Assembly: GCF_006717095.1 (NCBI RefSeq)
Contig: NZ_VFQE01000001.1
Span: forward strand, 1,550,001 to 1,614,000
DNA length: 64,000 bases
Origin: Blastococcus colisei
Lineage (GTDB): Bacteria; Actinomycetota; Actinomycetes; Mycobacteriales; Geodermatophilaceae
Direction of reading: 5' to 3'
Both the position numbers and the translations under genes were made by a program. Every line of letters begins with the position of its first letter. Position 1 is the first letter of the stretch. Under the pieces are notes generated by a model. It was not told the origin of the DNA, did no database searches, and saw only the letters and a program-made list of their open reading frames with translations. Positions 8,874-17,755 of this stretch are shown piece by piece.

Positions 8874-11306
8874 ATGGGCATGGCTCCCCGCAGGTCGTCG
8901 CCCCGTGTCGTCGTCATCGGCGCCGGGATCGTCGGTTGCTCGCTGGCCGACGAGCTCACCGGACGCGGCTGGACCGACGTCACCGTGCTCGACCGGGGCC
9001 CGCTGTTCGCGGCCGGCGGATCGAGCTCGCACGCGCCGGGCCTGGTCTTCCAGACCAACCCGTCGAAGACGCTGGCGGAGTTCGCGCGGTACACGGTCGG
9101 CAAGCTGGGCGGCCTCGAGCTGGACGGCGCACCGGTCTTCCGGCCCGTCGGCGGCCTGGAGGTGGCGACGACACCTGAGCGCTGGGCCGACCTGGCCCGC
9201 CGGCACGGGCTGGCCACCTCCTGGGGGATCGAGGCCCGGCTGGTCGATCCCGGCGAGTGCGCCCGGCTGCACCCGCTGCTCGACCCGGGTGCCGTGCTGG
9301 GCGGGCTGCATATCCCGAGCGACGGGCTCGCGCACGCGGTACCGGCCGGCGAGGCGCAGGCGCGGCGGGCGATCGACCGGGGGGCCCGCTTCCTCGCCCG
9401 GCACCGGGTCACCGGCGTCGCCGAGGAGCACGGCCGGGTCAGCGGCGTGCACACCGATCAGGGCTTCGTGCCGGCCGACGTCGTCGTCTGCGCCGCCGGC
9501 TTCTGGGGTCCGGACGTCGGCGCGCTGGCCGGGCTGACCGTGCCGCTGCAGCCGCTGGCGCACCAGTACGCCACCACCGCGCCGGTGCCGGCGCTGGCCG
9601 GCGCCCTGCGGGAGATCAGCGCGCCGATCCTGCGGCACCAGGACGCCGACCTGTACTACCGCGAGCACGGCGACCGGATCGGCATCGGCTCCTACGGCCA
9701 CCGCCCGATGCCGGTCAACGCGGCCGACACCGAGGCGCACGCGAACAGCTGCCTGCCCTTCACCCCCGACGACTTCGCCGACGCCTGGAAGCAGAGCCTC
9801 GCGCTGCTGCCCGGGCTGGCCGAGACCGAGGTCGCCGCCGGCTTCAACGGCGTCTTCTCCTTCACCCCCGACGGCATGCCGCTGATCGGCGAGCACCGCG
9901 ACCTGCCCGGCTTCTGGGTCGCCGAGGCGGTGTGGGTGACCCACTCGGCCGGCGTGGCCAAGGCCCTGGCCGAGTGGCTGGTCGACGGGCAGCCGCGCAC
10001 CGACGTGCACGAGTGCGACCTGCACCGGTTCGCCGACGTCCAGCTCTCACCGGAGTACGTGGCCGAGCGGGGAGCGCAGCAGTTCGTCGAGGTCTACGAC
10101 GTCGTCCACCCGCTGGCCCCGGCCGCGGTGCTGCGCCCGCTGCGCACGAGCCCGTTCTTCCCCCGACAGCAGGAGCTCGGCGCCGTCTTCGGCGAGGCCG
10201 GCGGCTGGGAGCGGCCGCTGTGGTTCGAGGCCAACGCCCCGCTGGCCGAGGGTCTCGACCTGCCGGCGCGGGACCCGTGGGCGGCGCGGTGGTGGTCGCC
10301 GACCGTGGCGGCCGAGGCGCTGGCCACCCGCGGGCAGGTGGCGCTCTACGACATGACCCCCCTGACCCGCATCGAGGTGACCGGTCCGGGGGCGGAGGAC
10401 TTCCTCCAGCGGCTGACCACGAACGACGTCGGGAAGCCCGCCGGCCGGGTCACCTACACGCTGCTGCTGGACGCCGCAGGCGGGATCCGCAGCGATCTGA
10501 CCGTCGCCCGGCTGGGCGAGCACCGCTTCCAGGTGGGGGCCAACGGCCCGCTCGACCTCGACTGGTTCCGGCAGCACGCCCCGGACGACGGATCGGTGCA
10601 GCTGCGCGACACCACCGCGGGCACCTGCGGCATCGGGCTGTGGGGGCCGCGGGCGCGCGAGGTGCTCCAGTCGCTGACCCGCACCGACGTCACCCACGCG
10701 GCGTTCGGCTACTTCCGGGCGCGGGAGCTGTTCGTCGGCGGCGTGCCGGTGACCGCGCTGCGGGTCTCCTACGTCGGCGAGCTCGGGTGGGAGCTGTACA
10801 CCGACGCGGCCACCGGGCTGCGGCTGTGGGACGTGCTCTGGGATGCGGGCCGGCGGCGCGGGATGGTCGCCGCCGGCCGCCGGGCCTTCGACAGCCTGCG
10901 GCTGGAGAAGGGCTACCGCGCCTGGGGGGTGGACATGACGACCGAGCACGACCCGGTCGAGGCGGGGCTGGAGTTCGCCGTCCGTCAGGACAAGGGCGAC
11001 TTCGTCGGGCGGGAGGCGCTCGACCGCCGTCGGCACGACCGGCGGCTGTCCTGCCTCACCCTCGACGACCCGGCAACGACGGTGCTGGGCCGCGAGCCGG
11101 TGCGGGTGGGCGGGACACCGGTCGGCTACGTCACCAGCGCGGCCTTCGGCTACACGATCGGCCGCTCGATCGCCTACGCCTGGCTGCCGGCGTCGCTCGC
11201 GGAACCCGGCACCGCCGTGAGCATCGACTGGTTCGGCGAACCGCTCGCGGCGACCGTCGCCGCCGAGCCGCTGGTCGACCCCTCCGGCACGCGGGTCCGG
11301 TGCTGA
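8874..11306 (+). CDS. Dimethylglycine/sarcosine dehydrogenase-like flavoprotein with GcvT domain
   Basis: An 810-residue protein with an N-terminal DAO fold (GAGIVG at residues 16-21) and a C-terminal aminomethyltransferase (GcvT) domain from about residue 420 ([38 protein letters not shown]). The segment GSSSHAPG contains His53, which matches the histidine that covalently holds FAD in dimethylglycine and sarcosine dehydrogenases. These enzymes oxidise an N-methyl group and pass the C1 unit to folate bound in the GcvT domain. The ATG at 8874 is chosen over one 33 bp upstream because a GAAGGG site precedes it and the upstream one falls in the operator. It ends 2 bp before the next gene. With its neighbours it fits dimethylglycine-to-sarcosine conversion; dimethylamine-type substrates are also possible. 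Confidence 0.88.
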   Translation: MGMAPRRSSPRVVVIGAGIVGCSLADELTGRGWTDVTVLDRGPLFAAGGSSSHAPGLVFQTNPSKTLAEFARYTVGKLGGLELDGAPVFRPVGGLEVATTPERWADLARRHGLATSWGIEARLVDPGECARLHPLLDPGAVLGGLHIPSDGLAHAVPAGEAQARRAIDRGARFLARHRVTGVAEEHGRVSGVHTDQGFVPADVVVCAAGFWGPDVGALAGLTVPLQPLAHQYATTAPVPALAGALREISAPILRHQDADLYYREHGDRIGIGSYGHRPMPVNAADTEAHANSCLPFTPDDFADAWKQSLALLPGLAETEVAAGFNGVFSFTPDGMPLIGEHRDLPGFWVAEAVWVTHSAGVAKALAEWLVDGQPRTDVHECDLHRFADVQLSPEYVAERGAQQFVEVYDVVHPLAPAAVLRPLRTSPFFPRQQELGAVFGEAGGWERPLWFEANAPLAEGLDLPARDPWAARWWSPTVAAEALATRGQVALYDMTPLTRIEVTGPGAEDFLQRLTTNDVGKPAGRVTYTLLLDAAGGIRSDLTVARLGEHRFQVGANGPLDLDWFRQHAPDDGSVQLRDTTAGTCGIGLWGPRAREVLQSLTRTDVTHAAFGYFRARELFVGGVPVTALRVSYVGELGWELYTDAATGLRLWDVLWDAGRRRGMVAAGRRAFDSLRLEKGYRAWGVDMTTEHDPVEAGLEFAVRQDKGDFVGREALDRRRHDRRLSCLTLDDPATTVLGREPVRVGGTPVGYVTSAAFGYTIGRSIAYAWLPASLAEPGTAVSIDWFGEPLAATVAAEPLVDPSGTRVRC

Positions 11307-11308
11307 CG

Positions 11309-12460
11309 ATGGCCTACGACGTCATCGTCCTGGGGCTGGGCGGCATGGGCAGCGCGGCGGCCGCGCACCTGGCCGCCCGTGGCCAGCGGGTGCTGGGGCT
11401 GGAGCGGTTCGGCCCGGCGCACGACCAGGGGTCCAGCCACGGCGGTTCGCGGATCGTGCGGCAGGCCTACTTCGAGGACCCCGCCTACGTGCCGCTGCTG
11501 CTGCGCGCCTACGAGCTGTGGGACCAGCTGTGCGCCGACTCCGGCACCGACGTGCTGGTGCGCACCGGCGGGGTGTTCCTCGGCCGGCCCGACAGCCGCA
11601 CCGTCGGCGGCAGCCTGCGGGCGGCTCGCGAGTGGGGGCTGGCCCACGAGCTGCTCGACGCGACCGAAGTCCGCCGCCGGTTCCCGACGCTGACCCCGGC
11701 CGACGACGAGGTGGGGCTGGTCGAGACCGCCGCCGGGTTCGCCCGACCGGAGGCGACCGTGGCCGCGCACCTCGACCTGGCCTTCGCGCGCGGCGCGGAG
11801 CTGCGCTTCCGCGAGCCGGCGCTCTCCTGGGCGGCGACCCCGGGCGGCGGGGTGCGGGTGCGGACGGCGGCGGGGGAGTACGAGGCGGGTGCGCTGGTGG
11901 TCAGCCCCGGTTCGTGGGCGCCGGAGGTGCTGGCCGGGCTCGGGCTGCCGCTGACCGTGGAGCGGCAGGTCATGTACTGGTTCCAGCCCAGGGGTGGCAC
12001 CGCCGCCTGGACGCCGGACCGGCACCCGATCTACATCCACGAGGCGGCCGACGGCACCCAGGTCTACGGCTTCCCGGCGATCGACGGCCCGGACGGCGGG
12101 GCGAAGGTCGCCTTCTTCCGGCGGGGCACCCCGTGCACCCCGGAGACCATCGACCGGCAGGTGCACCCCGAGGAGGTCGCGGCGATGGCCGGGCACCTGG
12201 CCGGGGTGCTGCCGACCCTCCCGGGGGAGCTGCTGAAGGCCGCCACCTGCATGTACACCACGACGCCCGACGAGCACTTCGTCATCGCGCCACACCCCGA
12301 GCACCCGCAGGTGACCGTGGCCTGCGGCTTCTCCGGGCACGGCTTCAAGTTCGTGCCGGTGGTCGGCGAGATCCTCGCCGACCTCGCCACCACGGGTTCG
12401 ACGACGCACCCGATCGCCCTGTTCGACCCCCGCCGGCCCGCTCTGGAGGCCACCCCGTGA
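11309..12460 (+). CDS. Monomeric sarcosine oxidase / N-methyltryptophan oxidase-like flavoenzyme
   Basis: A 383-residue single-domain DAO enzyme. The dinucleotide-binding motif GLGGMGSA is at the N-terminus, followed by [13 protein letters not shown], typical of the monomeric sarcosine oxidase family. [15 protein letters not shown] near residues 313-327 carries the cysteine that attaches FAD covalently in that family. These enzymes convert sarcosine and oxygen to glycine, formaldehyde and hydrogen peroxide. The ATG at 11309 lies two bases after the preceding stop, and its own stop overlaps the Rieske gene start. In this cluster the likely substrate is sarcosine from the preceding enzyme. Confidence 0.88.
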   Translation: MAYDVIVLGLGGMGSAAAAHLAARGQRVLGLERFGPAHDQGSSHGGSRIVRQAYFEDPAYVPLLLRAYELWDQLCADSGTDVLVRTGGVFLGRPDSRTVGGSLRAAREWGLAHELLDATEVRRRFPTLTPADDEVGLVETAAGFARPEATVAAHLDLAFARGAELRFREPALSWAATPGGGVRVRTAAGEYEAGALVVSPGSWAPEVLAGLGLPLTVERQVMYWFQPRGGTAAWTPDRHPIYIHEAADGTQVYGFPAIDGPDGGAKVAFFRRGTPCTPETIDRQVHPEEVAAMAGHLAGVLPTLPGELLKAATCMYTTTPDEHFVIAPHPEHPQVTVACGFSGHGFKFVPVVGEILADLATTGSTTHPIALFDPRRPALEATP

Positions 12461-13587
12461 CCGCGACCCTCTCCGCTCCCTCCTCCAGCCTGGTTCCGAC
12501 CCTCGCCGGGCGGTACTACACCGACCCGGCGCTGTTCACCCGCGAGCAGGAGCGGGTGTTCGAGGCGATGTGGTGCTGCGTCGCCCGCACCGACGAGGTT
12601 GCCTCGCCTGGCAGCTTCCGGCGGGTGCAGGTCGGCCGGGAGAGCGTGCTGGTGGTGCGCGGCCGGGACGACGCGCTGCGCGCGTTCCTGAACGTGTGCC
12701 GGCACCGCGGCGCGCAGCTGTGCACCGAGGAGTCGGGCCAGGTGAACCGCACGCTGCGCTGCCCGTACCACGCGTGGTCGTACGGGCTCGACGGAGCGCT
12801 GGTCGCCGCACCGAACCTGGCGCGGATGCCCGACGTCGACCGGGTGGCCAACGGTCTGGTGCCGGTGCCTCTGCGCGAGTGGCTCGGCTACGCGTGGGTG
12901 TGCCTGGCGGACGCCCCGCCGTCCTTCGAGGACGACGTCGTCGGCGCGGTGACCGAGCGGCTCGGCGACCCGGCGGCGATCGAGGGGTACGACGTCGGGC
13001 GGCTGGCCCTGGGCCGGCGGATCCGCTACGACGTCGCGGCCAACTGGAAGCTCGTCGTCGAGAACTTCATGGAGTGCTACCACTGCGCCACGATCCACCC
13101 CGAGCTGACCGACGTCCTGCCGGAGTTCAGCCGCGGGTACGCCGCCCAGTCCTTCGTCGGGCACGGGGCTGAGTTCGCGGCTTCCGCCGAGGGCTTCACG
13201 GTCGACGGCGGCGCCGGCTTCCCGGCGCTGCCGGGGATCGACCCGGACCGCGACCGGCGCTACTACGCGGCCACGATCAAGCCGGCGGTCTTCCTCAACC
13301 TGGTGCCCGACCACGTGATCCTGCTGCGGATGACCCCGCTGGCGGTCGACCGCACGGTGGTCGAGTGCGACTGGCTGTACGCGCCGGAGGTGGTCGCCGC
13401 CGGGCTCGACGTCTCCCGGTCGGTGGAGCTGTTCCACCGGGTCAACCAGCAGGACTTCGCCGCCTGCGAGCGCACCCAGCCGGGGATGGCCTCGCGTGCC
13501 TACGCGGCCGGAGGGGTGCTGGTCCCCGTCGAGCACCACCTCGGGCTGTTCCACGACTGGCTGCGCGGTCGGCTCGGTGAGGGGTGA
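12457..13587 (+). CDS. Rieske non-heme iron oxygenase alpha subunit, glycine-betaine demethylase (GbcA) type
   Basis: A 376-residue protein with a Rieske cluster, C81-x-H83 and C102-x2-H105 (CRHRG and CPYHAW), and a mononuclear iron site [15 protein letters not shown] supplying H209 and H214. GbcA-type enzymes remove a methyl group from glycine betaine to give dimethylglycine and formaldehyde. The neighbouring dimethylglycine and sarcosine enzymes support that substrate; stachydrine or carnitine demethylation are alternatives. The GTG overlaps the upstream stop in GTGA. The flavin/ferredoxin reductase partner (GbcB) normally needed for electrons is not in the window. The three genes run opposite to pathway order. 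Confidence 0.87.
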   Translation: MTATLSAPSSSLVPTLAGRYYTDPALFTREQERVFEAMWCCVARTDEVASPGSFRRVQVGRESVLVVRGRDDALRAFLNVCRHRGAQLCTEESGQVNRTLRCPYHAWSYGLDGALVAAPNLARMPDVDRVANGLVPVPLREWLGYAWVCLADAPPSFEDDVVGAVTERLGDPAAIEGYDVGRLALGRRIRYDVAANWKLVVENFMECYHCATIHPELTDVLPEFSRGYAAQSFVGHGAEFAASAEGFTVDGGAGFPALPGIDPDRDRRYYAATIKPAVFLNLVPDHVILLRMTPLAVDRTVVECDWLYAPEVVAAGLDVSRSVELFHRVNQQDFAACERTQPGMASRAYAAGGVLVPVEHHLGLFHDWLRGRLGEG

Positions 13588-13678
13588 CGGTGCGCCACGG
13601 ACCGGTGCGCACGTGATCGTCTCGCGCCTGATCGCCGCCCGGGGCAGGAACGGGAGCCGGCCGCAGCATTCCTACCGT

Positions 13679-13698
13679 GATGCTACTTCGGTAGCATC
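13679..13698 (+). promoter_or_regulatory. Perfect inverted repeat just upstream of the second antitoxin gene
   Basis: GATGCTACTTCGGTAGCATC has 8-bp perfect arms around TTCG and ends six bases before the antitoxin GTG at 13705. As DNA it is a plausible operator for the RHH antitoxin. As RNA it would fold into a stable hairpin capped by a UUCG tetraloop that could limit access to the start. Autoregulation through such palindromes is usual for toxin-antitoxin operons; which mechanism acts here is inference. Confidence 0.6.
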
Positions 13699-13704
13699 GC
13701 CGAG

Positions 13705-13935
13705 GTGAAGCTGAGCATCAGCCTGAGCGACGAGGACGTCGCATTCGTCGACGAGTACGTCGCGGCGTCCGGCCTGGAAAGCAGATCAGCCGCGATCCGT
13801 CGCGCCCTGCACCTGCTGCGCCAGCCCCAGCTGGAGCAGGACTACGAGCGGGCGTGGGAGGAGTGGGCAGCGTCGGGTGAGCAGGCCGCCTGGGACACCA
13901 CCGCCGGCGATGGCGTGGCCGATGCGCCGAGGTGA
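13705..13935 (+). CDS. Ribbon-helix-helix (CopG-like) antitoxin of second mazEF pair
   Basis: A 76-residue protein beginning MKLSISLSDEDVAFVDEYVA, an RHH fold with conserved SRSAAIRRALHLL in the second helix and an acidic, Trp-containing C-terminal tail suited to toxin binding. It starts at the GTG at 13705, directly after a perfect palindrome. The toxin gene begins within its last 14 bases. It resembles mycobacterial MazE-type antitoxins. The pair follows the Rieske gene by about 120 bp but is probably an independent unit. Confidence 0.85.
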   Translation: MKLSISLSDEDVAFVDEYVAASGLESRSAAIRRALHLLRQPQLEQDYERAWEEWAASGEQAAWDTTAGDGVADAPR

Positions 13936-14269
13936 GGTGCGCCTGGTCGACCTCGAGCCCGTGCGGGGCAACGAGGCGAACAAGCGGCGGCCGGCCGTCG
14001 TGGTCAGCAACGACCAGGCCAACGCGACGGCGGACCGGCTGGGACGAGGGGTGGTCACCGTGGTTCCGCTGACGAGCGACGTCGGCCGGGTGTTCCCGTT
14101 CCAGGCCTTGCTCCCCGCTGCGCTCAGCGGTCTGCGGATCGACTCCAAGGCTCAGGCCGAGCAGGTCCGCTCGGTGGCGGTCGAGAGGATCGGCCCCGTG
14201 CTGGGACGAGTCCCGCCACGGCTCATGCACGACGTCGACGAGGCGCTCCGGCTGCACCTCCAGTTGTGA
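13922..14269 (+). CDS. MazF-family endoribonuclease toxin of second pair
   Basis: A 115-residue MazF-fold protein with MRRGEVRLVDLEPVRGNEANKRRPAVVVSND, the usual first strand, S1-S2 loop and RPAVVVS strand, then VVPLTSD and a C-terminal QVRSVAVERIG. The ATG at 13922 lies inside the antitoxin gene; an upstream in-frame ATG at 13907 is possible but would add non-conserved residues. It has the full loop that is short in the Wadjet-embedded MazF, so the two pairs are not recent duplicates. Confidence 0.87.
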   Translation: MRRGEVRLVDLEPVRGNEANKRRPAVVVSNDQANATADRLGRGVVTVVPLTSDVGRVFPFQALLPAALSGLRIDSKAQAEQVRSVAVERIGPVLGRVPPRLMHDVDEALRLHLQL

Positions 14270-14532
14270 GCCAGGGCCGTTGCTGTCTGCGCGCGCCCAG
14301 CCGGAGGGGCAGGTGCCTTCCTCGTGCGGCCGCCAGCCGTCGTCCTCGGCCCAGGACGTGACGAACTCCCTGAGGTAGCCGGGTTCGGTGCCGCGGTCCA
14401 GCCGGGGACGCCGGTCAATCGGACCGGTCGCCAGGCACGGCGCCGGGCCCACTGATTTCTTTCTCGACCTGCCGCCGAGTGGTGCCGCGGTGGGGCCGGC
14501 GCGCGCTCCGGGCCCGCGCCGGCCGCCGTCGA

Positions 14533-15153
14533 TCAGGCCATCTCGGGGACGCGCAGGTGGTGGATCGCCAGCTCGAACTCGGCCATGTCGGTGACCTCCA
14601 GCCCCATCTGCTGGGTGAACTGCTCGCGCATCCCCCGCACCGCCTCGGCGGAACCCTCCAGAGAGGCACGGTCGTCGTACGTGGCGGTCAGGACGCTCAT
14701 GCCGGTCTGCCGGTCTCCCATCACGCTGACGCTGCAGAAGCCCGGGATCTCGTCCAGACGCGGTAGTACGCCCGTACGGAGGGTCTCGGTCATCTCGTCC
14801 ATGCGGGCGGGGTCGCCGCGGGTCCACGTGACGCGGCAGCAGGCGCCCTCAGGCGCCTGGTGCGCGCGGTGCAGGAGAGCGATCTCCCACTCCTGGACGT
14901 CGAAGCGGCCACCCATCACCTCGGTGGCGCGCTCGCGCATGGCCATGACCGCTTCCCTGCTGGCGCTCATCGACTCCTCGGAGTCCCAGCTCGTCGTGAC
15001 GATGCATCGGCCGGAGTCGCGGTCGCAGAGCATGGACAGGCCCATGCAGCCGGGCATGCTCTGCACCGCGGGCATGACCTCGTCGCGCACGTTGGCGATG
15101 CCCTCGTCGATGCGCTGCGGGTCGGCCTGAACGGTGGTGGAACGGGTGTACAT
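14533..15153 (-). CDS. Tandem ABM-like ferredoxin-fold protein, function unknown
   Basis: A 206-residue protein made of two similar halves of about 100 residues. Each has a strand-helix pattern (ADPQRIDEGIANVRDEVMPAV; DPARMDEMTETLRTGVLPRLDEIPGF) followed by a C-x-S-V/M strand and a TTSWDSEESM or TATYDDRASL segment. This is the pattern of antibiotic-biosynthesis-monooxygenase-type dimeric alpha/beta barrels duplicated in one chain. The ATG at 15153 is preceded by GGAGGG. No catalytic residues can be assigned. It stands alone between mazEF and an unrelated hydrolase. Confidence 0.7.
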   Translation of the reverse strand: MYTRSTTVQADPQRIDEGIANVRDEVMPAVQSMPGCMGLSMLCDRDSGRCIVTTSWDSEESMSASREAVMAMRERATEVMGGRFDVQEWEIALLHRAHQAPEGACCRVTWTRGDPARMDEMTETLRTGVLPRLDEIPGFCSVSVMGDRQTGMSVLTATYDDRASLEGSAEAVRGMREQFTQQMGLEVTDMAEFELAIHHLRVPEMA

Positions 15154-15551
15154 GCCGCCCTCCTCTCGGGATGGCGGGCGGCGCCCGGGCGGCGTCGCCG
15201 CGGGGGACATGCTGCTCGCCTCGGCGGCTGACCGACAGACCGCTGCGCGTGCTGGGCGCGATGACCCGCGCGGCGCATACGCGCCGCCTCGACCGGACGA
15301 CGGGACCGTGCGGGAGCAAGGGGCGGTCGGTCATCGCGAGCAGTCCGTCGACGGTCCGGTTCGTGCTGCCGGAGCGGGGCGAGCCGTTGAGGGACCTCGT
15401 CGGTCAGTGAGAGCCAGGCCGACGAGCGATGATCGTCGCCGGCCGGGCCCGGGACCGACGGCGTCGAGCTCGTCACCGTGCAGGTGGCCGCCGACGACGG
15501 CGTCGTGTGGCCCAGCGCGGGACGCCGTGGCACTGCGGCGTCCCGCGGACT
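15154..15551. other. Intergenic region without a supported gene
   Basis: 398 bp between two leftward genes. The open frames here show no recognisable protein pattern. No strong terminator or operator was found apart from short GC-rich stems. It should contain the promoter of the ABM-like gene next to 15154. Confidence 0.4.
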
Positions 15552-16394
15552 TCAGCCCGGGGACGCCGGATCGAACGAGAGCGGAGCAGTCAACAGAGCC
15601 CGCACCGCGGCCGCCACCTCATCGGGGCGCTCCTCGGGCAGGAAGTGCCCTGCTCGGGCGAGCAGGGTCAGGGTCGTGCCGGCAGTCGTAGCGGTGCGGT
15701 GCCCCTGTTCCGTGGCGAAGAAGGGGTCGCGGTCGCCCCACATCACGAGGGCCGGCCCGGTCCACTGGTCCAGTCGTCGCTGGACGGGCGCGTACAACGC
15801 GTCGAGTTCGCGCAGGCTGCCCTCGAAAATCGTGCGGACGACCCGTACCTGGGCACGGTCGCCGAGGTGGGAGCCGAGGTCGAGCCGCGGCCGCGGGCGC
15901 CCCACACCAGCGATCAGCATGGCCGCCAGGGAGGCGCGAGAGAAGAGTGCGGGTGCCAGCAGCCGGCCGACGACCGGCTGCCTGACCAGCGAGAGCGGGA
16001 ACGGCACGGGCGTGTCCGGGAAGGCGTTGGTCGCGAGCAGGCCGAGGCGGACCACCCGGCGCGGAACCCGGCCGGTGAGCATCAGCCCTACCGGGCCACC
16101 GAAGTCGTGTCCCACCACGGTGACCGACTCGACCGCCAAGGCGTCGAGGACGTCGGCCAGCGCCTCGGCCTGCCCGCGTGCGTGCAGGGTGGCGAGGTCG
16201 CGGGGGCGGCCGCTGGCCCCGAAGCCGAGGAGGTCGGGCACGAGCACGGTCGCGTCCGGGCACAGCAGTGGGACGACGTCCCGCCAGCTGTCACGGCTCC
16301 CGGGGATGCCGTGGAGCAGCAGCACCGGTTCGCCGGCACCCGATCGGGTCAGCGCCATCCGCCCGTGTCGCGTCGGGATCGTGAGCTGCTCCAT
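15552..16394 (-). CDS. Alpha/beta hydrolase, epoxide hydrolase / haloalkane dehalogenase-like
   Basis: A 280-residue alpha/beta hydrolase. It has HGIPGS (residues about 28-33) for the oxyanion hole, PDLLGFGASGRP, and a nucleophile elbow VVGHDFGG with Asp97 rather than Ser. The charge-relay acid is in WGDRDPFF and the catalytic His is in RAGHFLPEERP. An Asp nucleophile is typical of epoxide hydrolases and dehalogenases. The ATG at 16394 has an AGGGAG site. It diverges from an HxlR regulator across a 44-bp AT-rich gap, so that regulator probably controls it. The substrate is unknown. Confidence 0.85.
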   Translation of the reverse strand: MEQLTIPTRHGRMALTRSGAGEPVLLLHGIPGSRDSWRDVVPLLCPDATVLVPDLLGFGASGRPRDLATLHARGQAEALADVLDALAVESVTVVGHDFGGPVGLMLTGRVPRRVVRLGLLATNAFPDTPVPFPLSLVRQPVVGRLLAPALFSRASLAAMLIAGVGRPRPRLDLGSHLGDRAQVRVVRTIFEGSLRELDALYAPVQRRLDQWTGPALVMWGDRDPFFATEQGHRTATTAGTTLTLLARAGHFLPEERPDEVAAAVRALLTAPLSFDPASPG

Positions 16395-16438
16395 GGCAAT
16401 CTCCCTGCCACTTGAGAAAGTAAAGTAGACTCCTGTCG
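16395..16438. promoter_or_regulatory. Short divergent promoter between hydrolase and HxlR genes
   Basis: A 44-bp gap that is distinctly AT-rich for this genome. On the plus strand TAGACT at 16426-16431 lies seven bases before the HxlR GTG, consistent with a -10 box and a leaderless message. On the minus strand the same stretch reads TACTTTACTTTCTCAAG, a direct repeat of ACTTT that could hold the hydrolase promoter and the HxlR operator. Confidence 0.45.
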
Positions 16439-17071
16439 GTGGCGGGCCGCAAGACCTACGGGCAGTTCTGTGCGCTGGCACGTGCGATGGACCACGTGGG
16501 CGACCGGTGGACGCTGCTCGTCGTGCGGGAGCTGTTGATCGCACCGGCGAGGTACGGCGACCTGGCGGCCGCGCTTCCCGGTGCTGCGACCAATCTGATC
16601 GCCCAGCGGCTCCGGCAGCTGACCGACGACGGGATCGTCGAGCGGATCGGGCCGGCTGGTGCGCACTACGCCCTCACGAGTCACGGACGTGGGCTCGAGC
16701 CGGTGATCATGGAGCTGATCCGGTGGGGTGCGGCGTACATGGCCACAGGGCCCGGGAACGACGTCGTCGACGAGCGGTGGGCCTGGCTCGCGGTGCGTGC
16801 GCTGCTGGAGGGGCTTGCGCCGGGACTGCCGCCGGGGGCGGTGGCGGTGCGATGCGGGGAGTTCGAGTTCTCCGTGGTGGTGGAGGGCTCCGGCCGGCAC
16901 GTCGTCCGCGAGGCTGCCGGTGAACGCCGGGCAGTCGTGTCGGCTCCTCTGCCGGCTCTTCTCGGCGCGGTCGCATCCGGGGAGTGGGACGACGTGCGGC
17001 TCGAAGGTGACGGCGCCTTCGCCCGAGCAGTACTGGATCCTGGCTCCAGCGGCCGGCCGCCCTGGCCATGA
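16439..17071 (+). CDS. HxlR-family transcriptional regulator
   Basis: A 210-residue protein whose first 100 residues are an HxlR winged helix: YGQFCALARAMDHVGDRWTLLVVRELL, then YGDLAAALPGAATNLIAQRLRQL and GIVERI. The cysteine in QFCALARA is at the position used for redox or electrophile sensing in some HxlR proteins. A C-terminal extension of about 100 residues (LALLEGLAPGLPPGAVAVRCGEFEFSV) resembles a sterol-carrier-like fold. GTG at 16439 has no Shine-Dalgarno sequence. It most likely regulates the divergent hydrolase. Confidence 0.88.
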   Translation: MAGRKTYGQFCALARAMDHVGDRWTLLVVRELLIAPARYGDLAAALPGAATNLIAQRLRQLTDDGIVERIGPAGAHYALTSHGRGLEPVIMELIRWGAAYMATGPGNDVVDERWAWLAVRALLEGLAPGLPPGAVAVRCGEFEFSVVVEGSGRHVVREAAGERRAVVSAPLPALLGAVASGEWDDVRLEGDGAFARAVLDPGSSGRPPWP

Positions 17072-17245
17072 TCGGCGGCCGGTCAGACCGTGCCCGGCCG
17101 GTCGGTGGCGGGCCCTCGGTGCGCCCGGTCACCGCGAGGGCGCAGAACGTCCGCCGGTCAGGTCCGGCGTGTCGTGACGTCTGCATGCGTTGACCGAGCC
17201 GCGTCGCCGTCGCGACGCCGGTCCGCCCCGCTGCAAGGAGGAGCC

Positions 17246-17572
17246 AAGAGCCGCAGCGACATCGACGCCCTGAACGCCACGTTCATCAACGGGATGGAGA
17301 CCGGCGACGCCGCTCTGATCGCCTCGGTTTACGCGCCGGACGCCGAGGTCATGCCGCCGGGTTCGCCGGTGGTCACCGGCGCCGTGCTCAAGACGGTCTC
17401 GCTGGAGGAGCGCGAGGACCTCGCGGTCGAGGAGGGGCAGTACGAGATGCGCGTGGGCGCCGACGTCGTCGACGCCGGCAAGTACGTCGTCGTCCATCGC
17501 AAGCTGCCCGACGGCGGGTGGAGCATGGGCCTCGACATCTGGAACTCCGACTCGCCACCGCAGCAGTCGTAG
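17246..17572 (+). pseudogene. Decayed SnoaL/DUF4440-like gene with lost start codon
   Basis: The frame reads SDIDALNATFINGMETGDAA and then YAPDAEVMPPGSPVVTG, the typical start of NTF2-fold SnoaL-like proteins. A strong AAGGAGG lies just upstream, but at normal spacing the codon is AAG (17246) followed by AGC CGC; an ATG-to-AAG change would remove the original start. The segment after PPGSPVVTG passes straight to AVLKTVSLEEREDLAVEEG, missing roughly 20 residues (the usual RDAIRAFW helix) present in relatives. An upstream in-frame GTG at 17174 exists but lacks a ribosome site. I infer a pseudogene; a rare alternative start is the other option. Confidence 0.6.
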
Positions 17573-17755
17573 CACTCGAGCCGCGCACCGCTCAGGACTT
17601 GCCGGGCTTCGGGCGGTGCGTCGAGCCGCGGCCGCGGGCGCCCGCTCGGGCTGGCGGGCGGCGCGCCTGCGGCGTCGCCGCGAAGGCCGTGCATCTCGGC
17701 GCCGGGGTGCTGTCAATGGATGCCGACGCGTCCGGTGTCGGTGATTCTCACCGGC

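Noticed and set aside
9257-12460. 1,067-codon plus-strand frame spanning two genes
   Set aside because: Only its last third is real (the sarcosine-oxidase-like gene from 11309); the first part is a shifted reading of the flavoprotein gene.
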